The notes under the pieces: generated by a model
Told to the model about the DNA's origin: nothing
The model's input: only the letters and a program-made list of their open reading frames with translations
The model's database searches: none
Translations under genes and position numbers: made by a program
Source of the DNA: an uncultured Lachnospiraceae bacterium
GTDB lineage: Bacteria; Bacillota; Clostridia; Lachnospirales; Lachnospiraceae
DNA length: 64,000 bases
Assembly: GCA_934309145.1 (NCBI GenBank)
Contig: CAKRCW010000005.1
Location: forward strand, 62,001 to 126,000
Direction: 5' to 3'
In this document: piece after piece, positions 41,936 to 49,698 of the stretch
Layout of the letters: each line of letters begins with the position of its first letter
Position numbering within the stretch: the first letter of the stretch is position 1

Positions 41936-42733
41936 TTACAGACCTTTTGCTTTTGCTGTGCAGGCTTTCATTGCCTCCATAACAGCACTTCTAAAGCCCT
42001 TTTCCTCCAATACGCGGACAGCTTCTATTGTAGTTCCGGCAGGTGAGCATACCATATCCTTTAATTCGGCAGGATGCTTACCAGTGTCTAGTACCATCTT
42101 AGCACTTCCATATACTGCCTGTGCAGCAAATTTATAAGCCTTATCTCTAGGCATTCCATCAGCAACTGCCGCATCAGCCATAGCCTCTATAAACATAAAT
42201 ACATATGCAGGTGAGCTGCCGCTTACTGATACGCAGGCATCCATAAGACTTTCAGGAATAGCCTCAGCAAGACCAAAGCTTGATAGGAGCTTCATAACAT
42301 ATGTAAATTCGTCATCAGAGACAAGATTATTCTTGCATACTCCTGTTATTCCAGCACCTACAAGTGCTGGTGTATTAGGCATTGTTCTCACAATTTTAAC
42401 CTGAGTTCCAAGGTGTTCACCAAGCCATTCAAGAGTCTTACCCGGCGCAATAGTAACTACTACCTGATTGTTACTGATGCAATCCTTAATCTCGGATATT
42501 ACAGACTCATAAAACTGAGGTTTTACAGATAAGAAAAGTACGTCACTTTCTGTGGCAACAGCTGTGTTAGATGCAGAAGCTACACCTAAGCTTGCCTTAA
42601 TTTTGTCTGTAGCCGTTGTTGAAATATCTGCAACAATGATATCACTGTTTTTTATTCCCGCATTGTTGATTAAACCACCAATAATTGCAGTTGCCATATT
42701 TCCGCATCCAATAAATCCAACTTTATATTTCAT
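41936..42733 (-). CDS. proC: Pyrroline-5-carboxylate reductase
   Basis: A 265-residue enzyme for the last step of proline synthesis (pyrroline-5-carboxylate plus NAD(P)H to proline). The Rossmann N-terminus is VGFIGCGNMATAIIGGLI, the central motif is VKIVRTMPNTPALVGAGIT, and the C-terminal signature reads LVCSPAGTTIEAV-like (MVCSPAGTTIEAVRVLEE). Intact and of normal length. It lies 41 nt downstream of the GDPD gene on the same strand, so probably co-transcribed. Confidence 0.95.
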   Translation of the reverse strand: MKYKVGFIGCGNMATAIIGGLINNAGIKNSDIIVADISTTATDKIKASLGVASASNTAVATESDVLFLSVKPQFYESVISEIKDCISNNQVVVTIAPGKTLEWLGEHLGTQVKIVRTMPNTPALVGAGITGVCKNNLVSDDEFTYVMKLLSSFGLAEAIPESLMDACVSVSGSSPAYVFMFIEAMADAAVADGMPRDKAYKFAAQAVYGSAKMVLDTGKHPAELKDMVCSPAGTTIEAVRVLEEKGFRSAVMEAMKACTAKAKGL

Positions 42734-42774
42734 CCTTATATCCTCTTCTTTCTTAAAAATATTTTAAACTTATA

Positions 42775-43485
42775 TTATATATTGTAGCCTTTCCGTAAGA
42801 AAATTCCTGCATCAGGCTTATCAGTTATTATGCCATCTACATTTCTGTTTATATATTTACCTATGAGACCGGCATCGTTTAAAGTCCATACATAAACCTT
42901 GTACCTTCTTAGATGCATACGATGTACAAACATAGGTGTAGCAAGCTGATAATGGGGAGAGACAAAATCGGCATGACATGCGTGCAGGCGTCTCTCAGGA
43001 AAATACTCATGTATTCGTCTTCTAAAGCTGCTGTGCGATAGTCCCAGCAAAAGACCTGCTCTTATATTAGAGTCTATATTCTTTATCTTGGCAACAGTAT
43101 TATCTATGAAGGACTTCATCATATAGTCATCATAATCATAAAACTGTTTTACCAGAGATATCACGCTGTCCTCGTAGCCAGACTCCTTAAGTTCTATGTC
43201 AAGCTTAATCTTACCCTTGCATAATGATAATACATCAATAAGGAGAGGTACCTTATAGCCTTTAGCCTGGGTTATCTTACATAATTGTTCGTAAGTCATA
43301 TCAGATATCTTTCTATTATCAAGACTGTCATTGTGAAAAACTATGAGATTGTGGTCGCGTGTCTGTCGAATATCAAACTCAGCATAGTCTGCACCAATAT
43401 CAATTGCCAATGAAAATGCTTCCAGTGTGTTTTCGTTTTGTGCTAGAAAAGAAGCTCCTCTGTGAGCGATAATCTGTGTTTGCAC
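42775..43485 (-). CDS. Glycerophosphodiester phosphodiesterase
   Basis: A 236-residue GDPD enzyme releasing glycerol-3-phosphate from deacylated phospholipids. It uses a GTG start at 43485 with AAAGGAGGT upstream. Catalytic motifs are IAHRGASFLAQNENTLEAF (His-Arg), the metal-binding YAEFDIRQTRDHNLIVFHND, KLDIELKE, and VYVWTLND near the C-terminus. No signal peptide, so it is cytoplasmic. It leads the GDPD-proC unit. Confidence 0.93.
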   Translation of the reverse strand: MQTQIIAHRGASFLAQNENTLEAFSLAIDIGADYAEFDIRQTRDHNLIVFHNDSLDNRKISDMTYEQLCKITQAKGYKVPLLIDVLSLCKGKIKLDIELKESGYEDSVISLVKQFYDYDDYMMKSFIDNTVAKIKNIDSNIRAGLLLGLSHSSFRRRIHEYFPERRLHACHADFVSPHYQLATPMFVHRMHLRRYKVYVWTLNDAGLIGKYINRNVDGIITDKPDAGIFLRKGYNI

Positions 43486-43670
43486 TGCTGACCTCCTTTC
43501 TGCATTACAGTATTTTATACCATAAATGCACTTTCTCTGTTAGAATTATAAATCCTGTATTATTTAATTACAAGTATATCACAAAAAAGCATGAATAAAA
43601 TTTTAAAATAGGCTTGACCTTGAAAATTTAATTAAGTGATATTTGCAAATGTACTTGGTATTCTAAAGTG

Positions 43671-43682
43671 AAAACGCGTTTT
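43671..43682. promoter_or_regulatory. 12-bp palindrome upstream of the ammonium transporter
   Basis: AAAACGCGTTTT, a perfect palindrome about 48 nt before the -35, in the 339-nt gap between the GDPD and transporter genes. It could be an operator. It resembles LacI/GalR-type half sites but does not fit the cre consensus well. The rest of this gap is AT-rich and holds nothing else I can name. Confidence 0.3.
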
Positions 43683-43729
43683 AACTAAATTAAACTTTGC
43701 AAAATACGATTTTGACTTGGGTTAACTGT

Positions 43730-43757
43730 TTGACAAATTATTTTTATTAAGTATAAT
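43730..43757 (+). promoter_or_regulatory. Promoter of the ammonium transporter-PII fusion gene
   Basis: TTGACA (43730-43735), 16-nt spacer, TATAAT (43752-43757), 67 nt before the ATG at 43825. Confidence 0.75.
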
Positions 43758-43824
43758 GACAGTGTGTTGAACAAAAAGAAAATATGCACTTAAAAAATTT
43801 AAGAGAGAATGGGAGGAAATGTTT

Positions 43825-45576
43825 ATGACAGAAGAGATTATGAACGCAATTAATAGTGAAGTCTATGGCGTCTGGTTTCTGATCGGTGCCGCATTGGTGT
43901 TCTGGATGCAGGCCGGATTTGCTATGGTGGAGGCTGGTTTTACCAGAGCCAAGAATACCGGTAACATAATCATGAAGAACCTCATGGATTTTTGTATCGG
44001 TACAGTAATGTTTATCCTGATTGGTTTCGGCTTGTTTTTGGGAGAGGACGTAGCTGGAATCTTCGGTAAACCGGGATTTGATATTTTTACAGATTATGCT
44101 AATTTTGATTGGTCTAACTTCGTATTTAACTTAGTGTTCTGTGCTACTACAGCTACTATAGTTTCAGGTGCTATGGCTGAGAGAACAAAGTTCTTATCAT
44201 ACTGTGTTTACTCAGCAGTTATATCAGCAGTGATATATCCTATTGAAGCACACTGGACATGGGGCGGCGGCTGGTTGTCAAAGATGGGCTTCCACGATTT
44301 TGCAGGTTCTAACTGTATTCACATGGTTGGTGGTATATGTGCCCTTATTGGTGCAGCAATCCTTGGACCTCGTATTGGTAAGTTCAAGAAGCAGAAGGAT
44401 GGAAGCATTAAGGTAGGTGCTTTCCCAGGACATAACTTAGCACTTGGTGCACTTGGTGTATTTATCCTCTGGCTTGGCTGGTATGGCTTCAACGGTGCAG
44501 CAGCAACATCTGTGCCACAGCTTGGAGCAATCTTTGTTACAACAACTATAGCTCCATCAGTTGCAACAGTTGTTTGTATGATATTCACATGGATTCGTTA
44601 TGGCAAGCCTGATGTTTCAATGTGTCTTAATGCTTCACTTGCAGGACTCGTAGCTATCACAGCTCCTTGCGATGTGGCAGATGCAGCAGGTGCTATAGCA
44701 ATTGGTGCTGTATCAGGTGTACTTGTAGTATTCGGTGTTTGGTTACTTGATTATAAGCTCCATGTAGATGATCCTGTTGGAGCAGTTGCAGTACATATGA
44801 TGAATGGTATCTGGGGTACTATAGCAGTTGGTCTTTTTGCTACAGATACAACACCTACATATTCACTTGCTGATGCAAATGGAGATAAGTTACTTGGTTT
44901 ATTCTATGGTGGTGGTTTCAAGCTCCTTGGCATACAGCTTACAGGTATGCTTGCAACAGCAGCATGGACAGCAGTTACAATTACAATTACATTCCTTGCA
45001 ATTAAGAAGATATTTGGACTTCGTGTAAGCGAAGAGGAAGAAATTCTTGGACTTGACGCTACAGAGCATGGTCTTGAGACAGCTTATGCAGGCTTCATGA
45101 CATATGGAGACCATATAAGCAGTGATGGAATAGTGTCAGAGCTTCCAGCAGATGCAGTATCGCCAGATGAGGCTGTACCAGTTCAGGTATTAGACAGTAA
45201 TCCGGGAGTTGCCTCAGATGTTAAGCTCACCAAGATTTCTATCATATGTAAGCAGAATAAGTTTGAGGACTTAAAGAATGCACTTAATGATGCGGGCGTT
45301 ACAGGTATAACAGTAACACAGGTACTTGGATGCGGTGCTCAGAAGGGCCAGACAAAGTATTATCGTGGTGTCAAAATGGATATGGTACTTCTTCCTAAGG
45401 TTAAGGTTGAAGTCGTTGTAAGTAAAGTACCTGTTGCCACAGTAGTTAAGGCTGCTAAGAAGGCACTTTACACAGGAAACATTGGAGATGGAAAGATATT
45501 CGTCTACGGTGTAGAAAATGTTATCAAGGTTCGTACCGGTGAAGAAGGATACGACGCTTTACAGGGTGAGAACTAA
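43825..45576 (+). CDS. Ammonium transporter fused to a PII-like (GlnB/GlnK) domain
   Basis: A 583-residue fusion. The ATG at 43825 is 8 nt after GGGAGG, and the ATG at 43819 is too close. Residues 1-405 are an Amt channel with eleven helices: FWMQAGFAMVEAGFTRAKNTGNI, the pore region EAHWTWGGGWLSKMG, and HMVGGICALIGA. A linker (about 410-465) leads to a PII domain starting VKLTKISIICKQNKFEDLKNAL, with the B/C-loop signature TGNIGDGKIFVYGVENVIKVRTGEEG. In the T-loop the sequence is YYRGVKMDMVLLPKV, so the uridylylated Tyr51 of enteric PII is absent. The tethered PII probably gates the channel by nucleotide or 2-oxoglutarate binding. Confidence 0.93.
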   Translation: MTEEIMNAINSEVYGVWFLIGAALVFWMQAGFAMVEAGFTRAKNTGNIIMKNLMDFCIGTVMFILIGFGLFLGEDVAGIFGKPGFDIFTDYANFDWSNFVFNLVFCATTATIVSGAMAERTKFLSYCVYSAVISAVIYPIEAHWTWGGGWLSKMGFHDFAGSNCIHMVGGICALIGAAILGPRIGKFKKQKDGSIKVGAFPGHNLALGALGVFILWLGWYGFNGAAATSVPQLGAIFVTTTIAPSVATVVCMIFTWIRYGKPDVSMCLNASLAGLVAITAPCDVADAAGAIAIGAVSGVLVVFGVWLLDYKLHVDDPVGAVAVHMMNGIWGTIAVGLFATDTTPTYSLADANGDKLLGLFYGGGFKLLGIQLTGMLATAAWTAVTITITFLAIKKIFGLRVSEEEEILGLDATEHGLETAYAGFMTYGDHISSDGIVSELPADAVSPDEAVPVQVLDSNPGVASDVKLTKISIICKQNKFEDLKNALNDAGVTGITVTQVLGCGAQKGQTKYYRGVKMDMVLLPKVKVEVVVSKVPVATVVKAAKKALYTGNIGDGKIFVYGVENVIKVRTGEEGYDALQGEN

Positions 45577-45616
45577 GAGAGATAATAAGTAACTTTTTTT
45601 AAAAATAAATATATAT

Positions 45617-45678
45617 AGGCTGTCATTTCAAGACTTGTTTACTTATATGTAACATGTTAAGAGATGACAGCCTTTTTA
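45617..45678 (+). terminator. Terminator of the ammonium transporter gene
   Basis: AGGCTGTCATTTC (45617-45629) pairs with GAGATGACAGCCT (45661-45673), followed by TTTTTAT. The loop is long (about 31 nt) with weaker internal pairing. Confidence 0.7.
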
Positions 45679-45697
45679 TATGCGTACATTTTTAATA

Positions 45698-45847
45698 ATA
45701 ACAGGGAATTGGGACAGTAGTTCCTTAGCAGACTGTCATGAACCAGTCGGCACTTAGCGAGTGCGAAGTGCGAGCTTAGTACCGCTACTGGTTCGTGTGA
45801 GCGAGAGCGTGTCTGCGATGGAACTATCTGTCCCAATTCCCTGTTAT
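45698..45847. repeat. Foldback element A
   Basis: A 150-nt inverted-repeat element between the 3' ends of the transporter and clpX genes. Outer arms ATAACAGGGAATTGGGACAG (45698-45717) and its exact complement (45828-45847) pair perfectly over 20 bp. Pairing continues through TAGTTCC/GGAACTA and GCAGAC/GTCTGC, giving 33 of 36 pairs. The 77-nt core (45734-45810) contains CGGCACTTAGCGAGTGC and GAGCTTAGTACCGCT, which match the cores of elements B, C and D. Inside the core, GAACCAGT pairs with ACTGGTTC. No open reading frame. Four members are in this window. Confidence 0.8.
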
Positions 45848-45884
45848 AAATATAAAAAAGTTACATATATAAAGAATGTTGTAT

Positions 45885-47294
45885 TTATACCTGTGTTCCT
45901 CTCAGTTCAATCACCGGAGCACCTTTTCCCTTGATGTAATCCCCTGTGATTGTAACACGTCCGATATTATCATCACGAGGAATCTCATACATAATATCGA
46001 GCATAAATTTCTCGATAATTGCTCTTAAGGCACGGGCACCAGTATTCTTCTCCATAGCGAGCTTAGCAATTTCTTCATATGCACTGTCGTCAAATTCAAG
46101 GTCAACCTCGTCTAAAGCAAGAAGCTTCTGATACTGTTTTAGTATAGCGTTCTTAGGCTCCTTTAGAATCTTGATATACATGTCTTTGTCAAGTGCATCA
46201 AGTGTAAATACAACTGGAAGTCTGCCGAGAAACTCAGGAATCATACCGAAGTCTCTTAAATCCTCGGTTGTGACCTCCTTAATTATGTTGGCATTGTCGT
46301 CATATTTATCATATAGCTCTGCGTTAAAGCCCATAGATGACTGCTTGTTAAGACGCTGTTTTATTATATTCTCGATATCAGGGAAAGCACCACCACATAT
46401 GAAGAGGATATTTCTTGTGTTCATAGTAGTCATAGGAGTCATTGCATTCTTGCTTCCTGAACCGACGGGAACTTCCACATCAGCACCCTCAAGAATCTTG
46501 AGCAGACCCTGCTGTACGGATTCACCGCTTACATCTCTGCTGTGAGTTTCCTTTTTCTTGGCAATCTTATCAATTTCATCTATAAATACAATTCCGCGTT
46601 CTGCTTTTTCTACATCATTGTCTGCAACTGCAAGGAGCTTGGAGAGTATACTCTCCACATCGTCACCTATGTAGCCTGCCTCGGTTAAGGTTGTAGCATC
46701 TGTTATTGCGAGAGGAACATTTAATAGCTTTGCAATAGTCTTTACAAGGTATGTCTTACCACAGCCTGTAGGTCCTAGCATAAGCATATTAGACTTCTCA
46801 ATTTCGATATCATCCATGGTGTTGGTGATAACACGCTTATAGTGGTTGTAAACTGCAACGGAAATAGCCTTTTTTGCATATTCCTGACCTACCACATACT
46901 CATCTAACATAGCCTTAATCTTGTGAGGTGCTGGAATGTTCTCCATAGTAAGAGGAAGCTCATCCTTCTTCTCCTCTTTTTTCTTCTTTTTCTTAACCTT
47001 CTGTGAGGTTGGTATATCATCAAAAGGCATAAACTGAGACATATTAATATTAGGCATCTTAGACAAATCTATAAACTGCATGGCATTGGAGTTAAATGAA
47101 TCAAAGCTCTTTTGCATACAGTCATTACAGATATGTATGTTATTAGGCAGTGTTATAAATGGACCTGCCACTGACTCAGGACGTCTGCAAAGATAGCAGT
47201 AATTTTCATATTCGTCATTATGATTATTCTTGTTATTCTCATTTTCGGTATCATTGTTTTTGGTATCGTTGTTATTTATATTATTATCTGACAT
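45885..47294 (-). CDS. clpX: ATP-dependent Clp protease ATP-binding subunit ClpX
   Basis: A 469-residue AAA+ unfoldase that feeds substrates to ClpP. The zinc-binding domain has Cys33, Cys36, Cys56 and Cys59 (YCYLCRRPES...ICNDC). The AAA+ core has Walker A MLGPTGCGKTYLVKTIAKLL, Walker B IVFIDEIDKIAKK, the pore-loop region and sensor motifs (GFGRLP-like EFLGRLPVVFTL), and the C-terminal GARALRAIIEKFM. It is about 45 residues longer than usual. The extra length is an Asn/Asp-rich N-terminal leader (residues 2-31) and a Lys/Glu-rich linker (about 100-112). It is transcribed alone; clpP is not adjacent. Confidence 0.96.
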   Translation of the reverse strand: MSDNNINNNDTKNNDTENENNKNNHNDEYENYCYLCRRPESVAGPFITLPNNIHICNDCMQKSFDSFNSNAMQFIDLSKMPNINMSQFMPFDDIPTSQKVKKKKKKEEKKDELPLTMENIPAPHKIKAMLDEYVVGQEYAKKAISVAVYNHYKRVITNTMDDIEIEKSNMLMLGPTGCGKTYLVKTIAKLLNVPLAITDATTLTEAGYIGDDVESILSKLLAVADNDVEKAERGIVFIDEIDKIAKKKETHSRDVSGESVQQGLLKILEGADVEVPVGSGSKNAMTPMTTMNTRNILFICGGAFPDIENIIKQRLNKQSSMGFNAELYDKYDDNANIIKEVTTEDLRDFGMIPEFLGRLPVVFTLDALDKDMYIKILKEPKNAILKQYQKLLALDEVDLEFDDSAYEEIAKLAMEKNTGARALRAIIEKFMLDIMYEIPRDDNIGRVTITGDYIKGKGAPVIELRGTQV

Positions 47295-47398
47295 TTTATC
47301 CTCCGTTTTATATTTAAACTTAGATATATGTTACAAACGAGCTAATTATAACATAAAACAAAATCTATTACTATTATATATTTATGTAAGTTTCTGAC

Positions 47399-47548
47399 AG
47401 CCAATCACCGCTTATTGCTCCAAGCAGCGGCTCTAAATTCGTGCTACGCACTCATTAAGTGCCGGCTGTCGCAAACGTCCCTTCATATAACCAGCAGCGT
47501 CAGCCCTCCCCAAAAAACATTATGTAAAAGAAACACCGGTGATTGGCT
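47399..47548. repeat. Foldback element B (reverse orientation, partly decayed)
   Basis: A member of the same family as element A but with the core reversed. AGCCAATCACCG (47399-47410) pairs exactly with CGGTGATTGGCT (47537-47548), and weaker pairing (TTTATGTAA with TTACGTAAA) extends to about 47381 and 47566. On the minus strand the core reads GGGACGTTTGCGACAGCCGG (to about 47463), CACTTAATGAGTGCG, and CACGAATTTAGAGCCGCTGC. The inner part of one arm and the closing CGGTCCC end are missing, so this copy has an asymmetric deletion. It lies in the 349-nt divergent gap between clpX and the small membrane protein, upstream of both. Confidence 0.75.
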
Positions 47549-47643
47549 GCTATAAGTTTTACGTAAAAATGATAGATAAGGCATTGAAAATATATTAAAT
47601 AAGAAGTATAAAATATATATAAATATATTTGGAGGCGGTACTT

Positions 47644-48000
47644 ATGAAAAGACGAATAACCTCATATCTACAGTATATAGATGAACTTCTTGAAAAAGAA
47701 GATATAGATTGGGAAAGGGAAGCAAAAAAACATCTTGTCCAGATAGCATTTTTTGCTCATGAGAGATTTGTACATTTGATTGTAACTGTACTTTTTGCAC
47801 TGTGTACGGTTATGAGTATTTTATACCTGAACTATAGTGGACAGATGATAATACTTGCACTTACTGTAGCATTTTTGGTATTGCTGATACCTTATATTAT
47901 GCATTATTACCTACTTGAAAACAGTGTACAGAAAATGTATGACCAGTATGACAAAATGCTCAACAAAATTGAAGAATCATTTATTGTTTCAGATAAATAA
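47644..48000 (+). CDS. Small two-helix membrane protein
   Basis: A 118-residue protein with its start at 47644, after GGAGGCGG. A charged N-terminal segment (RRITSYLQYIDELLEKEDIDW) precedes two adjacent membrane helices (LIVTVLFALCTVMSILYL and MIILALTVAFLVLLIPYIM). A cytoplasmic helical tail (MYDQYDKMLNKIEESF) follows. I do not recognise a named family. It is bracketed by foldback elements B and C, with no obvious operon partner. Confidence 0.55.
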   Translation: MKRRITSYLQYIDELLEKEDIDWEREAKKHLVQIAFFAHERFVHLIVTVLFALCTVMSILYLNYSGQMIILALTVAFLVLLIPYIMHYYLLENSVQKMYDQYDKMLNKIEESFIVSDK

Positions 48001-48013
48001 ATATGTTTCTATA

Positions 48014-48218
48014 AATAATAACCGGCATTGCTCCCTGATAAGTTTTCGGGTGTGATGCTGATGGTTAATATGAAGGGACGTTTGCGACAGCCGGCACTTA
48101 ATGAGTGCGCAGCACGAATTTAGTACCGCTGCTCGGAGCAACAAGTGGAAACGGTCCCGTAATATAACCATCAGCATCACGCCCGAAAACTTATCAGGGA
48201 GCAATGCCGGTTATTATT
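48014..48218. repeat. Foldback element C
   Basis: A 205-nt element. The 54-nt arms (48014-48067 and 48165-48218) are complementary at 53 positions; the exception pairs T48051 with G48181, a wobble. The 97-nt core (48068-48164) holds GGGACG near its start, CGGTCCCG near its end, and the shared CACTTAATGAGTGCG and CACGAATTTAGTACCGCTGC blocks. Shorter hairpins form inside it (GCACT/AGTGC and GCAGC/GCTGC). Placed between the convergent 3' ends of the small membrane protein and the lipoprotein. The arms differ from those of A and D except for short patches next to the core (for example TTTTC then GGTGTG). Confidence 0.85.
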
Positions 48219-48232
48219 TTATAAAAAATTTA

Positions 48233-48272
48233 AAAGGGGATGTCGGCTTAAAGACATCCCCCTTTCAATTAT
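48233..48272. terminator. Bidirectional terminator
   Basis: AAAGGGGATGTC (48233-48244) pairs with GACATCCCCCTTT (48253-48265), with T/A-runs on both sides. It lies just beyond foldback element C and serves the lipoprotein gene on the minus strand. Confidence 0.75.
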
Positions 48273-48598
48273 CTTTTTTCTGTTGTCTTGTTTTTATTAT
48301 TGTTATCGTCTCCGGTGAGCATATCATCAACGCCATCACCGACACCATCCACAACATCTTCAACACCGTTACCAATATCATCTACGGCATCCTCGGCGTC
48401 ATTGATAATTCCGTCTCCGTTATTATCGTTTTTATTGCTGGTATTGTTGTTTGCATTGCTATCTGTGTTGTTCTCTGTCTGTGTTGTTGTACCAGTACTC
48501 CCATCGTTGTTGTTAGCGTTATCACCACATCCAACGAGGGTGAAGGACAACAAAACTAATGATAAAGAGAGCAATAATATAGATTTACATTTTTTCAT
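48269..48598 (-). CDS. Small Asn/Asp-rich lipoprotein
   Basis: A 109-residue predicted lipoprotein. The signal peptide ends at the lipobox LVGC (Cys24), so the mature protein would be anchored to the membrane exterior. The rest is very low in complexity: Asn/Thr/Ser tracts (NNDGSTGTTTQTEN), then an acidic repeat region with DGIINDAEDAVDDIG, VEDVVDGVGDGVDDML, ending with NNNKNKTTEK. The amphipathic Asp/Val repeats resemble late-stage lipoproteins of unknown use. It has no enzymatic motif. Confidence 0.7.
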   Translation of the reverse strand: MKKCKSILLLSLSLVLLSFTLVGCGDNANNNDGSTGTTTQTENNTDSNANNNTSNKNDNNGDGIINDAEDAVDDIGNGVEDVVDGVGDGVDDMLTGDDNNNKNKTTEKR

Positions 48599-48710
48599 CC
48601 TTATTTTTCTCCTTCTGCACTTACTATGGATTCAGTAAATACTGTATTTATAGTATGACCTTAATAATGCAGAATATTATGAAAAAAAATAGTAATAAAT
48701 GTAAAAAATT

Positions 48711-49595
48711 TTATCTGTCAGGTGTCAGACAGCCACAGTCATTTGTGTCATCAAATGAGCTGCAGTCTTCCTTGTTATCCAAAGGATTGCAGAACTCAAG
48801 TGGTTTAATATTTCTATCAAGCAGGCTTCCGCTTACGAAGTCCATGCAGGCAGATTCTTCAGATGTCAGAAGCTGTCCTTTAGATACGATGGCTTTTCCG
48901 TTATGAGGAAGCATATATTGGGCAAAATAGATTGATTTTACAATAAGTGTAAGACCTACAGTCATGGTGTTGTCTGTGCTGTCAAAATCCAAAACCTTTG
49001 GAATTGACATAAGGTTCAACCCCTGATTTAAAGAGCTGTTGGTTGACGAAAAACCGATAAAATTAAGTTCAGGCTGTTCTACATTGCCGTCAGTATAAAC
49101 AACGCCGTATGGAGCAAAGAGGTCTAAGGTTACTGAGGCCGGATTAGTGTCCTCGTCATATCCTTCATCGGTTGTTGATGGTGGAAGATAAATTACATCA
49201 GCCACTGTTGCTATAGTGAGAAGTCTTTTGCAGCAGTCATAAAGCTTAACTGCAAAGGTTACAGAGAGGTTTGTTAAGGTTACCTCGTAACAGTTTGGAC
49301 GAGAGTTGATAGATGAAATAGATATAGGATTTTCACCTGTGGTACTATATGCGATATCTATTACCTCGACATCAATATAAGATGTTGTAGGATAATTGGT
49401 AAGGATTCCGTCAAGTGAAATGGTACGACATACGTTAATGCCGATTTCATCATAAACTACAGGTGCGAGAACGGTGAGGTATTTAGGATTTCCACACTGT
49501 GGATTAACGCATACATCTATACAATGCTTGTCGTTATTACCATTTGCTATTGCATTACTAATGATTTTTTTGTTGCAGCCACAACATTTAGACAT
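48711..49595 (-). CDS. Cysteine-rich hypothetical protein, possibly structural
   Basis: A 294-residue protein without signal peptide or membrane helix. The N-terminus is Cys-rich (MSKCCGCNKKI... and KHCIDVCVNPQCGNPK), and Cys pairs recur (DCCKRLL) and at the C-terminus (EDCSSFDDTNDCGCLTPDR). The middle is beta-rich with two similar-looking stretches (VLAPVVYDEIGINVC; LFAPYGVVYTDGN). Cys-rich, cytosol-made proteins of this sort in clostridia are often spore coat or exosporium components, but I see no family match and sporulation ability is unknown. It is divergent from the next gene, sharing a 103-nt intergenic region. Confidence 0.6.
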   Translation of the reverse strand: MSKCCGCNKKIISNAIANGNNDKHCIDVCVNPQCGNPKYLTVLAPVVYDEIGINVCRTISLDGILTNYPTTSYIDVEVIDIAYSTTGENPISISSINSRPNCYEVTLTNLSVTFAVKLYDCCKRLLTIATVADVIYLPPSTTDEGYDEDTNPASVTLDLFAPYGVVYTDGNVEQPELNFIGFSSTNSSLNQGLNLMSIPKVLDFDSTDNTMTVGLTLIVKSIYFAQYMLPHNGKAIVSKGQLLTSEESACMDFVSGSLLDRNIKPLEFCNPLDNKEDCSSFDDTNDCGCLTPDR

Positions 49596-49698
49596 AGTTT
49601 TATTCCTTTCAAAATATGCTTACAATAATATATTCTGTCATGGAATTTTTGTTAATATGTGTCCATATATTATTATAGAAGAAATTAAGGAGGCTTAT

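Noticed and set aside
43671..43682. AAAACGCGTTTT as a catabolite-responsive (cre) site
   Set aside because: The cre consensus needs T-G at one end and C-A at the other with a single central CG. This palindrome has CGCG and does not match well, so it is kept only as an unassigned palindrome.
48101..48559. Plus-strand frame running from foldback element C across the lipoprotein gene
   Set aside because: It starts inside the element core and is antisense to a lipoprotein with a convincing lipobox and signal peptide.
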